From: Prevotella sp.
GTDB lineage: Bacteria; Bacteroidota; Bacteroidia; Bacteroidales; Bacteroidaceae
Assembly: GCA_003447235.1 (NCBI GenBank)
Contig: DLZV01000010.1
Location: 1 to 45,689, forward strand
Direction: 5' to 3'
Length of the DNA: 45,689 bases
The notes beneath the pieces were generated by a model. The model was not told where the DNA came from. It saw only the letters and a program-made list of their open reading frames with translations, and did not search any database. Made by a program: the position numbers and the translations under genes. How positions within the stretch are numbered: the stretch's first letter is position 1; the number at the start of each line of letters is the position of its first letter. Below are positions 17,085-24,656 of this stretch, piece after piece.

Positions 17085-17777
17085 CTATTCTGCCAACTTT
17101 TCCCTCACGCGATCCATGAGCCATGCGTCCTGCTGGGCAATGGTCAGGTGGCTATTGTCGAGGACGATGGCGTCGTCGGCCTGGCGCAGCGGCGAGACTT
17201 CGCGGTGGCTGTCCATATAGTCGCGGTCCTGGACGTTCTTCAGGATACTCTCGTAGTCGGCGGGCTGGCCCTTGGCCTGCAACTCCTTGTAGCGCCGCTC
17301 AGCGCGCACCTCAGCTGATGCGGTGACGAAGATCTTGAGTTCGGCCTTCGGGAAGACGACGGTGCCGATATCGCGGCCATCCATCACGATGCCCTTGCCC
17401 TCACCCATGGCTTGCTGCTGGCGCACCAGCATCTCGCGGACGAAAGGCTGGGCTGCCACGATGCTCACACGGCTCGACACTTCGAGGCCACGGATCTTCT
17501 GTTCCACGTTCTCCCCATTGAGGCAGGCGTCGGCATGGCCCGTCTCGGGGTTGAGGCGGAAGTCGATGCGTACCTGGGGCAGCAGCGCGCTCAGGCGATC
17601 GGCGTCGAGCGTGTCCTCGGCGTCGAAAAGATGTTCGCGAAGGGCAAACAACGTGACGGACCGGTACATGGCACCTGTATCCACATAGACGTAGCCCAGT
17701 CGGTGGGCAAGTTCCTTGGCCATCGTGCTCTTTCCGCAGGAGCTGTAACCGTCGATGGCTATCACAATTTTCTTCAT
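17085..17777 (-). CDS. cmk: Cytidylate kinase
   Basis: Phosphorylates CMP and dCMP with ATP in pyrimidine nucleotide recycling. The length is 230 residues. The P-loop is DGYSSCGKST (9-18), followed by VDTGAMYRSVT. The NMP-binding part includes VSSRVSIVAAQPFVRE and GKGIVMDGRDIGTVVFP, and the lid region is ERRYKELQAKG. It is downstream of porQ on the same strand (79-bp gap). porQ-cmk is a conserved pair in Bacteroidales, so the two are probably co-transcribed even though their functions differ. Confidence 0.95.
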   Translation of the reverse strand: MKKIVIAIDGYSSCGKSTMAKELAHRLGYVYVDTGAMYRSVTLFALREHLFDAEDTLDADRLSALLPQVRIDFRLNPETGHADACLNGENVEQKIRGLEVSSRVSIVAAQPFVREMLVRQQQAMGEGKGIVMDGRDIGTVVFPKAELKIFVTASAEVRAERRYKELQAKGQPADYESILKNVQDRDYMDSHREVSPLRQADDAIVLDNSHLTIAQQDAWLMDRVREKLAE

Positions 17778-17856
17778 ATCAAAATATACTACAAATGGTC
17801 TGATGTAAAACGAGTGGTGTGGGGAAGGAGGAAATGCCTTCTGCTGGGATGGTAGG

Positions 17857-18801
17857 TCAGAAGGTGTAACCCACGTTGAGGATCAGCGAATGGCTGCTGA
17901 CATGATATTTGCCGTAGGCCACATTGAGGCGGAAGCGCTCCAGGTTGAGTCCGGCGCCGAAACTCAGTCCGGCTCCGTGGGCGCTCTCCTCGTCGCCTTC
18001 GCCCATCTTCATCTCCTCGGCGCGGCGGAAGTTGTAGCCCAAGCCCGCCCAGATGCTCTCCGAGAAGAGGATGTCGGCACCCAGACAGAGGTGGTCGGCG
18101 AAGCGGTAGTCGTAGTGGGTCATGTCGATCAGCGTGGCCGAGACGCGCACGGGCAGTCCCTGGAAGGTCTTGCTCACGCCCAGCTGGAGGTCGAAGGGCA
18201 TCTTGCCAAAATCGTCGTTGTAGGCCTTCACCTCGCCACCAAGGTTCTTAGCGACGACGCTGATCGACCATTCGCGCTCCGGCATATACCAGTTGAGTCC
18301 GAGATCGACGGCCACACCCATGGAGCTATAGTCGGCGATGTGGGAATAGACATACTTGGCCGTGATGCCGCCCACGACATTGCGCGCCAACTGGTAGGCC
18401 AGCGTGCCCTCTATGGCAAACTCGTTGGCAGAGAACGTGCCCACCTGCGTGCCCGTGGCATCGGTCTCCTTCATCGAGCCGTAGTTGATATACTTGACGC
18501 CGCCCACCACCGTGGCCTTGGGCGCAAGCACCTTGGTGTAGGACGCGCTCGCATAGCTCACGCCGCTCATGTAGTTCATGTAGTTGAGCCCGGCCGTGCG
18601 GTCGCTCACAGAGGCTGCCAGGGCGGGGTTGGAGAAGACGAGCGAGGGGTCGTCCTCGATGATGGTGATATTCTCGCCACCCAACGCGGCAGCATGCGCA
18701 CTCACGGGGAGGCGCAGGAAGTTGTATTCAGTTTGGCTCTCCTGTCCCCATGCCAGCGAGGGCAGAAATGCTAATAGGAGGGCATAAATGGCTTTTTTCA
18801 T
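17857..18801 (-). CDS. porQ: Type IX secretion system protein PorQ
   Basis: Outer-membrane beta-barrel of the PorV/PorQ group, part of the attachment complex that processes and anchors type IX secretion cargo on the cell surface. The length is 314 residues. A cleavable signal peptide (MKKAIYALLLAFLPSLAWGQ) precedes the family hallmark YNFLRLPVSAHAAALGGENI, then SNPALAASVSDRTAGLNYM. Later sequence alternates as transmembrane beta strands and ends in an aromatic residue (LNVGYTF), as outer-membrane barrels do. Presence of porQ implies the cell has a type IX system; the other components are not in this window. The gene leads the porQ-cmk unit. Confidence 0.9.
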   Translation of the reverse strand: MKKAIYALLLAFLPSLAWGQESQTEYNFLRLPVSAHAAALGGENITIIEDDPSLVFSNPALAASVSDRTAGLNYMNYMSGVSYASASYTKVLAPKATVVGGVKYINYGSMKETDATGTQVGTFSANEFAIEGTLAYQLARNVVGGITAKYVYSHIADYSSMGVAVDLGLNWYMPEREWSISVVAKNLGGEVKAYNDDFGKMPFDLQLGVSKTFQGLPVRVSATLIDMTHYDYRFADHLCLGADILFSESIWAGLGYNFRRAEEMKMGEGDEESAHGAGLSFGAGLNLERFRLNVAYGKYHVSSHSLILNVGYTF

Positions 18802-18823
18802 TTAACGTTTTCTAATTTCAGCA

Positions 18824-18831
18824 CAAAGATA
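18824..18831 (-). promoter_or_regulatory. Candidate -7 box for porQ
   Basis: TATCTTTG on the minus strand (consensus TAnnTTTG), 22 bp before the porQ ATG. No TTTG at the -33 distance. Confidence 0.5.
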
Positions 18832-18854
18832 CGGCTTTTTTCAAATATCTTCGC

Positions 18855-18862
18855 TATTTTTG
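18855..18862 (+). promoter_or_regulatory. Candidate -7 box for the TonB-like gene
   Basis: TATTTTTG, matching TAnnTTTG, 75 bp before the proposed start. It diverges from the porQ box 23 bp away. Confidence 0.45.
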
Positions 18863-18937
18863 CATGCGTAAAAGCGATACAGAGTCCGTCTTCACCCTAA
18901 TATAACGGCAAAAGGCGGCATTTAGTGTTTAAGCGGT

Positions 18938-19717
18938 TTGGAAAACGAGAAAACAAAACGTGCGGATTTGGAGCGACATCACCTGACGGGGTTTCTGTTG
19001 GGGCTGGTGGTGGCCTCGTCGTTGGTCTATACGGCGCTGGAATATACCACGGGGGGCGATCTCCTCGACATTCCTACGAAGATGGATCTCGACAAACTGC
19101 ATCGCGACACCACGATGATGGTGGCCATCGACCGCGAGGATGACGCCTCGGCACAGAAGCCGGACCGCCACCAGGACGTGAAGGACCGCCTCAACATCAA
19201 GGTGGGGGATCTCGACCGGGTGGATGGCGCCAGAAAAGGGGCGGACCATACCGACGCGAGCGAGGCGCCAAGTGGAGGCGAGACCGTGCTGGACGACGTC
19301 ATCCCCGTGGAGAAACCCGTCGAGGAGCAGCCCACGCTCATGCCGCCACTGCCTCTGGCCATCAAGGAGCCGCCTCCCGTCCCCGTCTCCGAGCCACAGG
19401 ACAAGAAGACGCTGCGCGTGCTGGCCGACACGCCGACACCGCCTGGAGGCTGGGTGGAGTTTATGAAGTGGATCACGAAGACGCTGGTCTATCCCAAGCA
19501 GGCTGCGGCCAGCAAGAAGGAGGGCATGGTCGGTGTGACCTTCATGGTGGAGGCCGACGGTACGGTCACGAATATCCGCATCAAGACGTCTGCGGGCAAA
19601 CCGCTGGACAACGAGGTGATGCGCGTGATGCGGATGATGGGGAAGTGGAAACCGGGCATAGACCACGGCAAACCCTGCCGGTCGATGGTGGAGCTACCCG
19701 TGGTCTTCCGACTATAG
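18938..19717 (+). CDS. TonB-family energy transducer, TTG start
   Basis: A 259-residue inner-membrane protein expected to pass proton-motive energy to TonB-dependent outer-membrane transporters. One N-terminal membrane helix (about 17-36, LTGFLLGLVVASSLVYTALE) follows the typical Bacteroidetes KRADLE motif. A charged then proline-rich periplasmic spacer (PPLPLAIKEPPPVPVSEP) leads to a C-terminal TonB domain (YPKQAAASKKEGMVGVTFMV, then VMRVMRMMGKWKPGIDHGKP). The frame has an upstream stop (TAG at 18923-18925), and the first in-frame ATG would delete the membrane helix, so TTG at 18938 is the best start. It stands apart from any ExbBD or receptor gene. Confidence 0.88.
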   Translation: MENEKTKRADLERHHLTGFLLGLVVASSLVYTALEYTTGGDLLDIPTKMDLDKLHRDTTMMVAIDREDDASAQKPDRHQDVKDRLNIKVGDLDRVDGARKGADHTDASEAPSGGETVLDDVIPVEKPVEEQPTLMPPLPLAIKEPPPVPVSEPQDKKTLRVLADTPTPPGGWVEFMKWITKTLVYPKQAAASKKEGMVGVTFMVEADGTVTNIRIKTSAGKPLDNEVMRVMRMMGKWKPGIDHGKPCRSMVELPVVFRL

Positions 19718-19731
19718 AGAGAAAGAACTAT

Positions 19732-19842
19732 CCCCCAAATACAAGGAATAGTATTTCCTCCCAATACAAGAAATAGTATTTTTCCCCCCCCCAAAAAAAA
19801 ACAAGAAATAGTATTCCTCCCAATACAAGAAATAATAATCCT
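19732..19842 (+). repeat. Four imperfect tandem repeats with a T5C9A9 homopolymer junction
   Basis: Cores of 18 bp (AATACAAGAAATAGTATT and variants) start at 19738, 19763, 19798 and 19822, at about 25-bp spacing except one 35-bp interval. That interval contains T5-C9-A9 (19779-19801). Each core can fold, AATAC with GTATT. The array fills the gap between the TonB-like gene and ispA. Confidence 0.85.
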
Positions 19843-19857
19843 AAAATATTAGAAGCA

Positions 19858-20832
19858 ATGCTTACTGCCGATGAAATTCTGAAACTGGTCAACGAGCGAC
19901 TGACCGTGGTCGCCACGGGACGCACTCCCGAGGGACTGTACGAGCCCATACGCTATGTACTCTCTCTGGGTGGCAAGCGCATCCGCCCGACGCTGATGCT
20001 GCTGGCCTACAACCTCTTCTGCGAGGATCCGGAGCGCATACTGACTCCTGCCTGCGCACTGGAGACCTATCACAACTACACCTTGCTCCACGACGACTTG
20101 ATGGACAATGCTGACAAGCGTCGCGGCAAACCGACGGTGCACGTGCAGTGGAACGACAACCAAGCCATCCTCTCGGGCGACACGATGCTGGTACTGGCCT
20201 ATCAGATGATGGCGGAGAGTCCGGCAGAAAGGCTGAAACCCGTGCTCGACCTCTTCACGGAGACGGCGCTGGAGATAGGCGACGGTCAGCAGTTGGACAT
20301 GGAGTTTGAGAAGCGCACGGACGTGACCGAGGACGAGTATATCGAGATGATCCGTCTGAAGACCAGCGTGCTGCTGGCTTGTGCGTTGAAGATTGGTGCC
20401 ATCCTCGCAGGGGCCTCGGAGGAGGACGCCGACAATCTCTATCGCTTTGGCGAGAAGATAGGACTGGCCTTCCAGTTGCAGGACGACTATCTCGACGTCT
20501 ATGGCGACGAGAAGGTGTTTGGCAAGGCCATCGGCGGCGACATCACCTCCAACAAGAAAACCTACATGCTCATCAACGCCTTCCTCCGTGCCGATGCGTC
20601 GCAGCGCCAGGAACTGGAGCGCTGGATGGAGATGGAGGACTTTGACCGCCAGGAGAAGGTCAGCGCCGTCACAAGTCTCTACGACGCGCTCCATATCGAC
20701 GAACTGGCCAAGGAGAAGATCAACCAGTATTTCAAGGAGAGCAAGGCTTATCTCGACGCAGTGAGTGTGGCGGAGGATCGCAAGAAGGAACTGCAGGCCT
20801 ATGCGGACCGGATGATGCGGAGAAACAAATGA
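19858..20832 (+). CDS. ispA: Polyprenyl (farnesyl/geranylgeranyl) diphosphate synthase
   Basis: Condenses isopentenyl diphosphate with allylic diphosphates to build prenyl chains for quinones and cell-wall carriers. The length is 324 residues. The first aspartate-rich motif is DDLMD at 79-83 (LLHDDLMDNADKRRGKP) and the second is DDYLD at 209-213 (FQLQDDYLDVYGD). GGKRIRPTL near residue 38 binds diphosphate. Chain length cannot be set from sequence alone; the residues just before the first motif (HNYTLLH) fit a medium-chain product. Its stop overlaps the tatD start by four bases (ATGA), so the two are translationally coupled. Confidence 0.93.
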   Translation: MLTADEILKLVNERLTVVATGRTPEGLYEPIRYVLSLGGKRIRPTLMLLAYNLFCEDPERILTPACALETYHNYTLLHDDLMDNADKRRGKPTVHVQWNDNQAILSGDTMLVLAYQMMAESPAERLKPVLDLFTETALEIGDGQQLDMEFEKRTDVTEDEYIEMIRLKTSVLLACALKIGAILAGASEEDADNLYRFGEKIGLAFQLQDDYLDVYGDEKVFGKAIGGDITSNKKTYMLINAFLRADASQRQELERWMEMEDFDRQEKVSAVTSLYDALHIDELAKEKINQYFKESKAYLDAVSVAEDRKKELQAYADRMMRRNK

Positions 20833-21599
20833 CGTTTATTGACACACATGCCCATTTGGACGGCGAGGAGTTTCGCGAAGACCTCCCCGCCGTCATTGAC
20901 CGGGCCCGCGAGGCTGGGGTGGGGAAGATCATCGTGCCGGCCATCAACCTGGACAACGTGCCGGCCGTGCTGGCGCTCTGCCGTCAATATCCTGGCTACT
21001 GCTACCCGTTGGTAGGGCTGCAGCCCGAGGAGGTGGACGCCAGTTGGGAGGAGGCGTTGCGCCGGATGAGAGACTATTTGTCGCCGGAGGTGATCGGTAT
21101 CGGCGAGTGTGGACTCGACTTCTATTGGTCGCGGGAGCACGAGCAGGAACAACTGAAGGCGTTTGAGGAGCAGGTGAGGTGGAGCGTGGAGACGCGCCTC
21201 CCACTGATGATCCACTGCCGGAAGGCGCAGCAGGAGATGATCTCTATCTTGCGAAAATACGAAGAGGACTTGCCTGGCGGCGTCTTCCATTGCTTCACAG
21301 GCAACCAGCAAGAGGCGGAGTGTTTCCTCCGCTTCCCGCGTTTCGTACTGGGCGTGGGCGGCGTCTCGACGTTCAAGAGTAGCCATCTGCGCGAAGACCT
21401 GCCTGCCGCCGTCCCCCTGGACCGTATCGTCCTGGAGACCGACTGCCCGTACATGGCGCCCGTGCCTCATCGGGGCAAACGCAACGAGAGTGCCTTCGTG
21501 GCCCAGGTGCTCACCACGCTGGCTGCGGCCTATGGCGTGAGCGAGGAGGAGATGGCGCGGCGGACCAATGAGAATGTAGCCCGCGTCTTCGGCATATAG
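20829..21599 (+). CDS. tatD: TatD-family metal-dependent hydrolase (DNase)
   Basis: Metal-dependent hydrolase of the TatD family, linked to 3'-5' DNase activity in DNA repair and fragmentation. The length is 256 residues, a TIM barrel. Metal-binding residues are visible in the order expected: IDTHAHLD (His7, His9), IGIGECGLDFYW (Glu), LMIHCRKAQ (His), GVFHCFTG (His) and LETDCPYMAP (Asp). The start overlaps the ispA stop (ATGA). Downstream lies a long palindrome and then the terminator of the convergent cbpA gene. Confidence 0.93.
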   Translation: MTFIDTHAHLDGEEFREDLPAVIDRAREAGVGKIIVPAINLDNVPAVLALCRQYPGYCYPLVGLQPEEVDASWEEALRRMRDYLSPEVIGIGECGLDFYWSREHEQEQLKAFEEQVRWSVETRLPLMIHCRKAQQEMISILRKYEEDLPGGVFHCFTGNQQEAECFLRFPRFVLGVGGVSTFKSSHLREDLPAAVPLDRIVLETDCPYMAPVPHRGKRNESAFVAQVLTTLAAAYGVSEEEMARRTNENVARVFGI

Positions 21600-21607
21600 C
21601 AAATTGT

Positions 21608-21630
21608 CAAGTTAGCAAATTGCTAACTTG
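21608..21630. repeat. 23-bp perfect palindrome after tatD
   Basis: CAAGTTAGCAA, one base, TTGCTAACTTG: arms of 11 bp with a single central A. It begins nine bases after the tatD stop and is followed by a related CTAAGTTGGCAAGTTAC. It probably acts as a 3' hairpin or is a dispersed repeat; no T-run follows on the plus strand. Confidence 0.7.
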
Positions 21631-21644
21631 CTAAGTTGGCAAGT

Positions 21645-21714
21645 TACAAAAAAAGTCCATTTCCCCATGGCTCGTGAACTGCCTTTGCGTTCGAAGAGCA
21701 TGTGGAAATGGACT
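21645..21714 (-). terminator. Terminator of the cbpA transcript
   Basis: AGTCCATTTCC (21654-21664) and GGAAATGGACT (21704-21714) form a perfect 11-bp stem, extended with one bulge by CATGGCTC and GAGCATG. On the minus strand it is followed by seven T residues. Confidence 0.75.
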
Positions 21715-21769
21715 AAACTATATGATCTTGTACTTAATGATTTTGCTATAAATCATCTTGTAGTCAAAA

Positions 21770-22459
21770 TCAACCCTGTGCCTGCATCTGGCGGACCAAG
21801 TTCTCTTGCTCAGGCGTCAGATGGTCGGGCAACTTGATATTGTAGGTGATGATCAGATCGCCCATCGTGCCGTCGGATCGGCGGTTGCCCTTGCCACGAA
21901 GTCTTACCTTCGTACCATTCTGCGTGACGGGTTTCAACCTCAGACGGAGTTTGCTGCCCGACGGCAAACGGATGATGATGTCGCCGCCCAGCAAGGCCGT
22001 GTAGAGGTCGATGTTCACCGTAGAGGAAACTTGTCCCTCGTCAGGGCGTGGCGCCGCGCTGCCCCAATGCATGGTGCGACCCTGCGATCTGCCACCAAAC
22101 AAATCCTGAAAGAAACTACTGAAGCCTCCGCCACCACTACCGCTAAACTGGCTAAAGTCGAAGCCGCCAAAGGGGTTGCCGCCACCGGCACCGCCTCCGC
22201 CGAAGCCACCAGCGCCCCCTTGGAACGCATCAGCCTCACGCCACTTCTCGCCATACTGGTCATATTTGGCCCGCTTGTCGGGGTCGCCTATGACTTCGTA
22301 TGCCTCGTTGAGCGCCTGAAACTTTGCTTTGGCCTTCGGATCGTTGGGGTGAAGGTCGGGGTGGAAGAGCTTGGCCCGTTTCCTGTAAGCCGCACGCACA
22401 TCCTTTTGCGGAATATTGCGATCGACACCTAAAATCTTATAATAATCTATGAAAGCCAT
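21770..22459 (-). CDS. cbpA: J-domain co-chaperone, CbpA/DnaJ type without zinc finger
   Basis: Stimulates the ATPase of DnaK (Hsp70) and delivers substrate proteins. The 229-residue protein has an N-terminal J domain (5-70: DYYKILGV, the essential HPD in FHPDLHPND, and KRAKYDQYGEKW). A long Gly/Phe region (about 78-120) and a C-terminal substrate-binding domain (RLPSGSKLRLRLKPVTQNGT, RLRGKG) follow. The four CxxCxGxG zinc repeats of DnaJ are absent, so it is a type B/CbpA protein. At 229 residues it is shorter than Escherichia coli CbpA (about 306), with what looks like a single beta-sandwich. No cbpM partner is adjacent. Its start codon is preceded by a strong AGGAGG that is paired with an upstream complement. 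Confidence 0.93.
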   Translation of the reverse strand: MAFIDYYKILGVDRNIPQKDVRAAYRKRAKLFHPDLHPNDPKAKAKFQALNEAYEVIGDPDKRAKYDQYGEKWREADAFQGGAGGFGGGGAGGGNPFGGFDFSQFSGSGGGGFSSFFQDLFGGRSQGRTMHWGSAAPRPDEGQVSSTVNIDLYTALLGGDIIIRLPSGSKLRLRLKPVTQNGTKVRLRGKGNRRSDGTMGDLIITYNIKLPDHLTPEQENLVRQMQAQG

Positions 22460-22466
22460 AATCTTA

Positions 22467-22494
22467 TCCTCCTTGTTTTATCTCATGAGGAGGA
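22467..22494 (-). promoter_or_regulatory. Hairpin masking the Shine-Dalgarno sequence of cbpA (possible RNA thermometer)
   Basis: In the minus-strand mRNA the order is UCCUCCU, a 14-nt loop, AGGAGGA, then AUG seven bases later. The seven pairs are perfect and cover the entire AGGAGG ribosome-binding site. The stem would close the site at low temperature and open on warming, as in known thermometers of heat-shock genes. Regulation is inferred from the fold only. Confidence 0.6.
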
Positions 22495-22532
22495 CAACAA
22501 AATGTATGCCAAACTGTCACACGACGCAACGC

Positions 22533-23324
22533 CTACTTGAGTTTTTTCTCCACTTTCCCCTTGGAATTGATGCGAAGGGCTATGACGTAGGTCGTGGAAG
22601 CGTCGGGAATGCCAATACTGACATCATAGTAGAGCGCGTCACCAGCGGCATGGCTGAACGTGATGCCACGCAGAATACATTTCTCCAGAAAGTCGGCAGG
22701 CACCAGCTCCGAAAACTCCGCCTTGCGGAAGTCGTGGCTATAGACCAGTTTGCCATGATTGTAGGTCGTGATGCGTGCCACATTGTCAAGGTACATGTTG
22801 TCTACCTCGATGCCCTGTCCGTTGTAGGAAGACCGTATCACCTGGTCGGAGGTGGTCTCCACATGGATGCGCGTGTCGAAGAAGCCCATGTCGTTGCTCA
22901 CGACGGTGTCGGAGTCGAACGTCCTGAAAGTGTTGAGCGCATAGGGCCTTGCTTGCAGAAAATCGGCACGAAGCGCGTTGTTGCTGGTCTTCGTCACTTT
23001 GATCTCGTCGCCCGAGGGGTTGGCTATCTTGAAAAGATGGGCCGCTTGGGCCGTGATCTTATAGTGGCAGACATGGTTGCCCTTCAGATAGATGGAGTCG
23101 TTGGCTATCCAAAACTGGACGGGCAGGCTGGTCGTGTCGGGGAAGAAGATGCTGTCGCCGTTGGCCATAAAAGCCGTCTCGCCATCCTCATAGAGCCAAA
23201 TGCCCTGCAAGAGTTTCTTGGCCTCTTGGTCCTCTTGCTTTCGCGTAGCCTCTCCGCCCTGGTTCTTGCAGGCAGCGAGCGAGAGGATGGCAAGCAACAA
23301 AAGAAAGAAACTTGATTTCTGCAT
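22533..23324 (-). CDS. DUF4738 lipoprotein, function unknown
   Basis: A 263-residue predicted lipoprotein: signal peptide MQKSSFFLLLLAILSLAAC, with lipidation at the Cys of LAAC. The body matches what I recall of DUF4738, a Bacteroidetes-only family: LLQGIWLYEDGETAFMANGD near the start, beta-rich sequence, and a C-terminal INSKGKVEKKLK. There are no catalytic motifs. The gene lies 27 bp after rfbC and 73 bp before cbpA on the same strand, so the three are probably on one transcript. No function can be inferred from this company. Confidence 0.8.
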   Translation of the reverse strand: MQKSSFFLLLLAILSLAACKNQGGEATRKQEDQEAKKLLQGIWLYEDGETAFMANGDSIFFPDTTSLPVQFWIANDSIYLKGNHVCHYKITAQAAHLFKIANPSGDEIKVTKTSNNALRADFLQARPYALNTFRTFDSDTVVSNDMGFFDTRIHVETTSDQVIRSSYNGQGIEVDNMYLDNVARITTYNHGKLVYSHDFRKAEFSELVPADFLEKCILRGITFSHAAGDALYYDVSIGIPDASTTYVIALRINSKGKVEKKLK

Positions 23325-23351
23325 GATAGAAGATACTTAGAAAGTCGCGTT

Positions 23352-23903
23352 TTAGTCGAAGAGCTCAGCTTCCTGAAGACTCTTGCCGTGGAGATCCTTC
23401 TCCGACGTGAGGACGTCCTTGGGGTCGATGGGCCATTGGATGGCGATGGTGGGGTCGTCCCAACGGATGCTAGCCTCCTGCTGGGGGGCGTAGCCGTTGT
23501 CCACCTTGTAGGTGAAGACGGCCTCCTCGCTCAGGACAACGAATCCATGGGCGAATCCGCGCGGGATGAACAGTTGGCGCTTGTTGTCCTCGCTCAGTTC
23601 CACCGCCACATACTGTCCGAAGGTGGGCGAGCTGCGACGGATGTCCACGGCCACATCTACTACCGTGCCGCGTATGACGCGCACGAGCTTCGCCTGGCTA
23701 TAGTCGCCCTTCTGATAGTGGAGACCACGCAGTACGCCATAGCTCGACTTCGACTCGTTGTCCTGCACAAATTCCACATGGTGGCCGATATGATCGTCAA
23801 ACTCCTGCTGCTTCCATGCTTCGAAGAAGTAGCCGCGCGCGTCTTTGAACACTTTCGGCTCTATAATCCATACGCCCTCAATGGCCGTTTTGATGTATTC
23901 CAT
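23352..23903 (-). CDS. rfbC: dTDP-4-dehydrorhamnose 3,5-epimerase
   Basis: Third enzyme of dTDP-L-rhamnose synthesis, which feeds surface polysaccharides. From the ATG at 23903 (MEYIKTAIEGVWIIEPKVFK) it has 183 residues, the normal size; an earlier in-frame start at 23936 would overlap its own promoter box. The cupin core shows the catalytic His62 in VLRGLHYQKG, RVIRGTVVDVAVDIRRSSPTFG, and FIPRGFAHGFVVLSEEAVFTYK. Other rml genes (rmlA, B, D) are not adjacent, unlike in many bacteria. Confidence 0.95.
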   Translation of the reverse strand: MEYIKTAIEGVWIIEPKVFKDARGYFFEAWKQQEFDDHIGHHVEFVQDNESKSSYGVLRGLHYQKGDYSQAKLVRVIRGTVVDVAVDIRRSSPTFGQYVAVELSEDNKRQLFIPRGFAHGFVVLSEEAVFTYKVDNGYAPQQEASIRWDDPTIAIQWPIDPKDVLTSEKDLHGKSLQEAELFD

Positions 23904-23933
23904 AACAATTGGATGCTTTTTATTTATTTGGCA

Positions 23934-23941
23934 CAAAGGTA
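23934..23941 (-). promoter_or_regulatory. -7 box of the rfbC cluster
   Basis: TACCTTTG on the minus strand, 30 bp before the rfbC start. No TTTG at -33. Confidence 0.55.
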
Positions 23942-23993
23942 GTCATTTTCCCGCAAAGAATAGGTTAAAAACTTGGAAAACCTAAGGTCATTG

Positions 23994-24030
23994 CACAAAA
24001 AACCGTCGGACTCGTGAGGAGTCCGACGGT
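23994..24030 (-). terminator. Terminator of the small repeat lipoprotein gene
   Basis: ACCGTCGGACTC (24002-24013), loop GTGAG, GAGTCCGACGGT (24019-24030): 12 perfect pairs, followed on the minus strand by TTTTTT. Confidence 0.9.
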
Positions 24031-24055
24031 CAATCTCTCTTTTTAGTTCGAGCGA

Positions 24056-24238
24056 TTACTTCACAGCGGGAGTGTCAACCGTGTTGGTGTCAACCGTGTT
24101 GGTGTCAACCGTGTTGGTGTCAACCGTGTTGGTGTCAACCGTCGTGGTGTCAGCGTTCTGAGCAGCCTTGTCATTGTTACCGCAAGATGCGAAAGAGATA
24201 GCTGCCATAGCTACGAACATAAAAACTAATTTCTTCAT
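24056..24238 (-). CDS. Small lipoprotein with VDTNT pentapeptide repeats
   Basis: A 60-residue product. A lipoprotein signal peptide ends MAAISFASC, so Cys19 would be lipidated and the mature chain is only about 42 residues. After GNNDKAAQNAD comes TTTVD followed by four exact TNTVD units and TPAVK. The Thr/Asp-rich tail is probably disordered and surface-exposed; threonines could be O-glycosylated in this phylum, but the known Bacteroidetes glycosylation motif D(S/T)(A/I/L/V/M/T) is only partly matched. It has its own promoter box and a strong terminator, which argues that it is a real, expressed gene. The function is unknown. Confidence 0.85.
   Translation of the reverse strand: MKKLVFMFVAMAAISFASCGNNDKAAQNADTTTVDTNTVDTNTVDTNTVDTNTVDTPAVK
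24074..24148 (-). repeat. Five 15-bp in-frame tandem repeats
   Basis: Units of GTCAACCGTGTTGGT (plus-strand reading) at 24074, 24089, 24104 and 24119 are identical; the fifth at 24134 differs at two bases. They encode the TNTVD repeats. Because the unit is a multiple of three, copy number can change without a frameshift. Confidence 0.95.
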
Positions 24239-24291
24239 TTCTTTGCTTATTTAAATCTGTAAAACAATCATTTGGTTCTTATAACCGAGTG

Positions 24292-24299
24292 CAAAGGTA
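24292..24299 (-). promoter_or_regulatory. -7 box of the small lipoprotein gene
   Basis: TACCTTTG on the minus strand, 53 bp before the ATG. No clear -33 element; the surroundings are very T-rich. Confidence 0.5.
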
Positions 24300-24565
24300 T
24301 AGCTTTTTTTGATACGGCGATACTTTTTTTTCGATTATTTTTGATGGTTTGCTGTAACATTGTTTATATATGCTGAAAATCAAGTGTTTACAATAAACAA
24401 ACAAACGTTAAACTATTCTTCCCTTATTCAAGTCCCCTTTCTTGTGACGTCTCATCCACCCTTTCTGTAGCCCTTTTCTGCCTCATCATGGGCAAGGAAA
24501 GAGGCTCTGAACGGGTGGATAACTCGCTGACAATCGTCTGCTGGATGAAAAATACGCAGTCAAAG
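24300..24565. other. AT-rich intergenic region
   Basis: About 265 bases between the divergent lipoprotein and mtaB promoters. No gene or repeat is supported. The left half is strongly T/A-rich. Confidence 0.4.
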
Positions 24566-24597
24566 TTTGTGGCTTTAGCTTCTTCTTCGTACCTTTG
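24566..24597 (+). promoter_or_regulatory. Promoter of mtaB
   Basis: TTTG (24566-24569), 20 nt, TACCTTTG (24590-24597): full Bacteroidetes consensus. The predicted start is near 24604. Confidence 0.85.
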
Positions 24598-24656
24598 CAC
24601 GATAAGACGGATGGGGACGACTCCCATCCATGCGTTTCAGAACAGAGAAAGAACGA

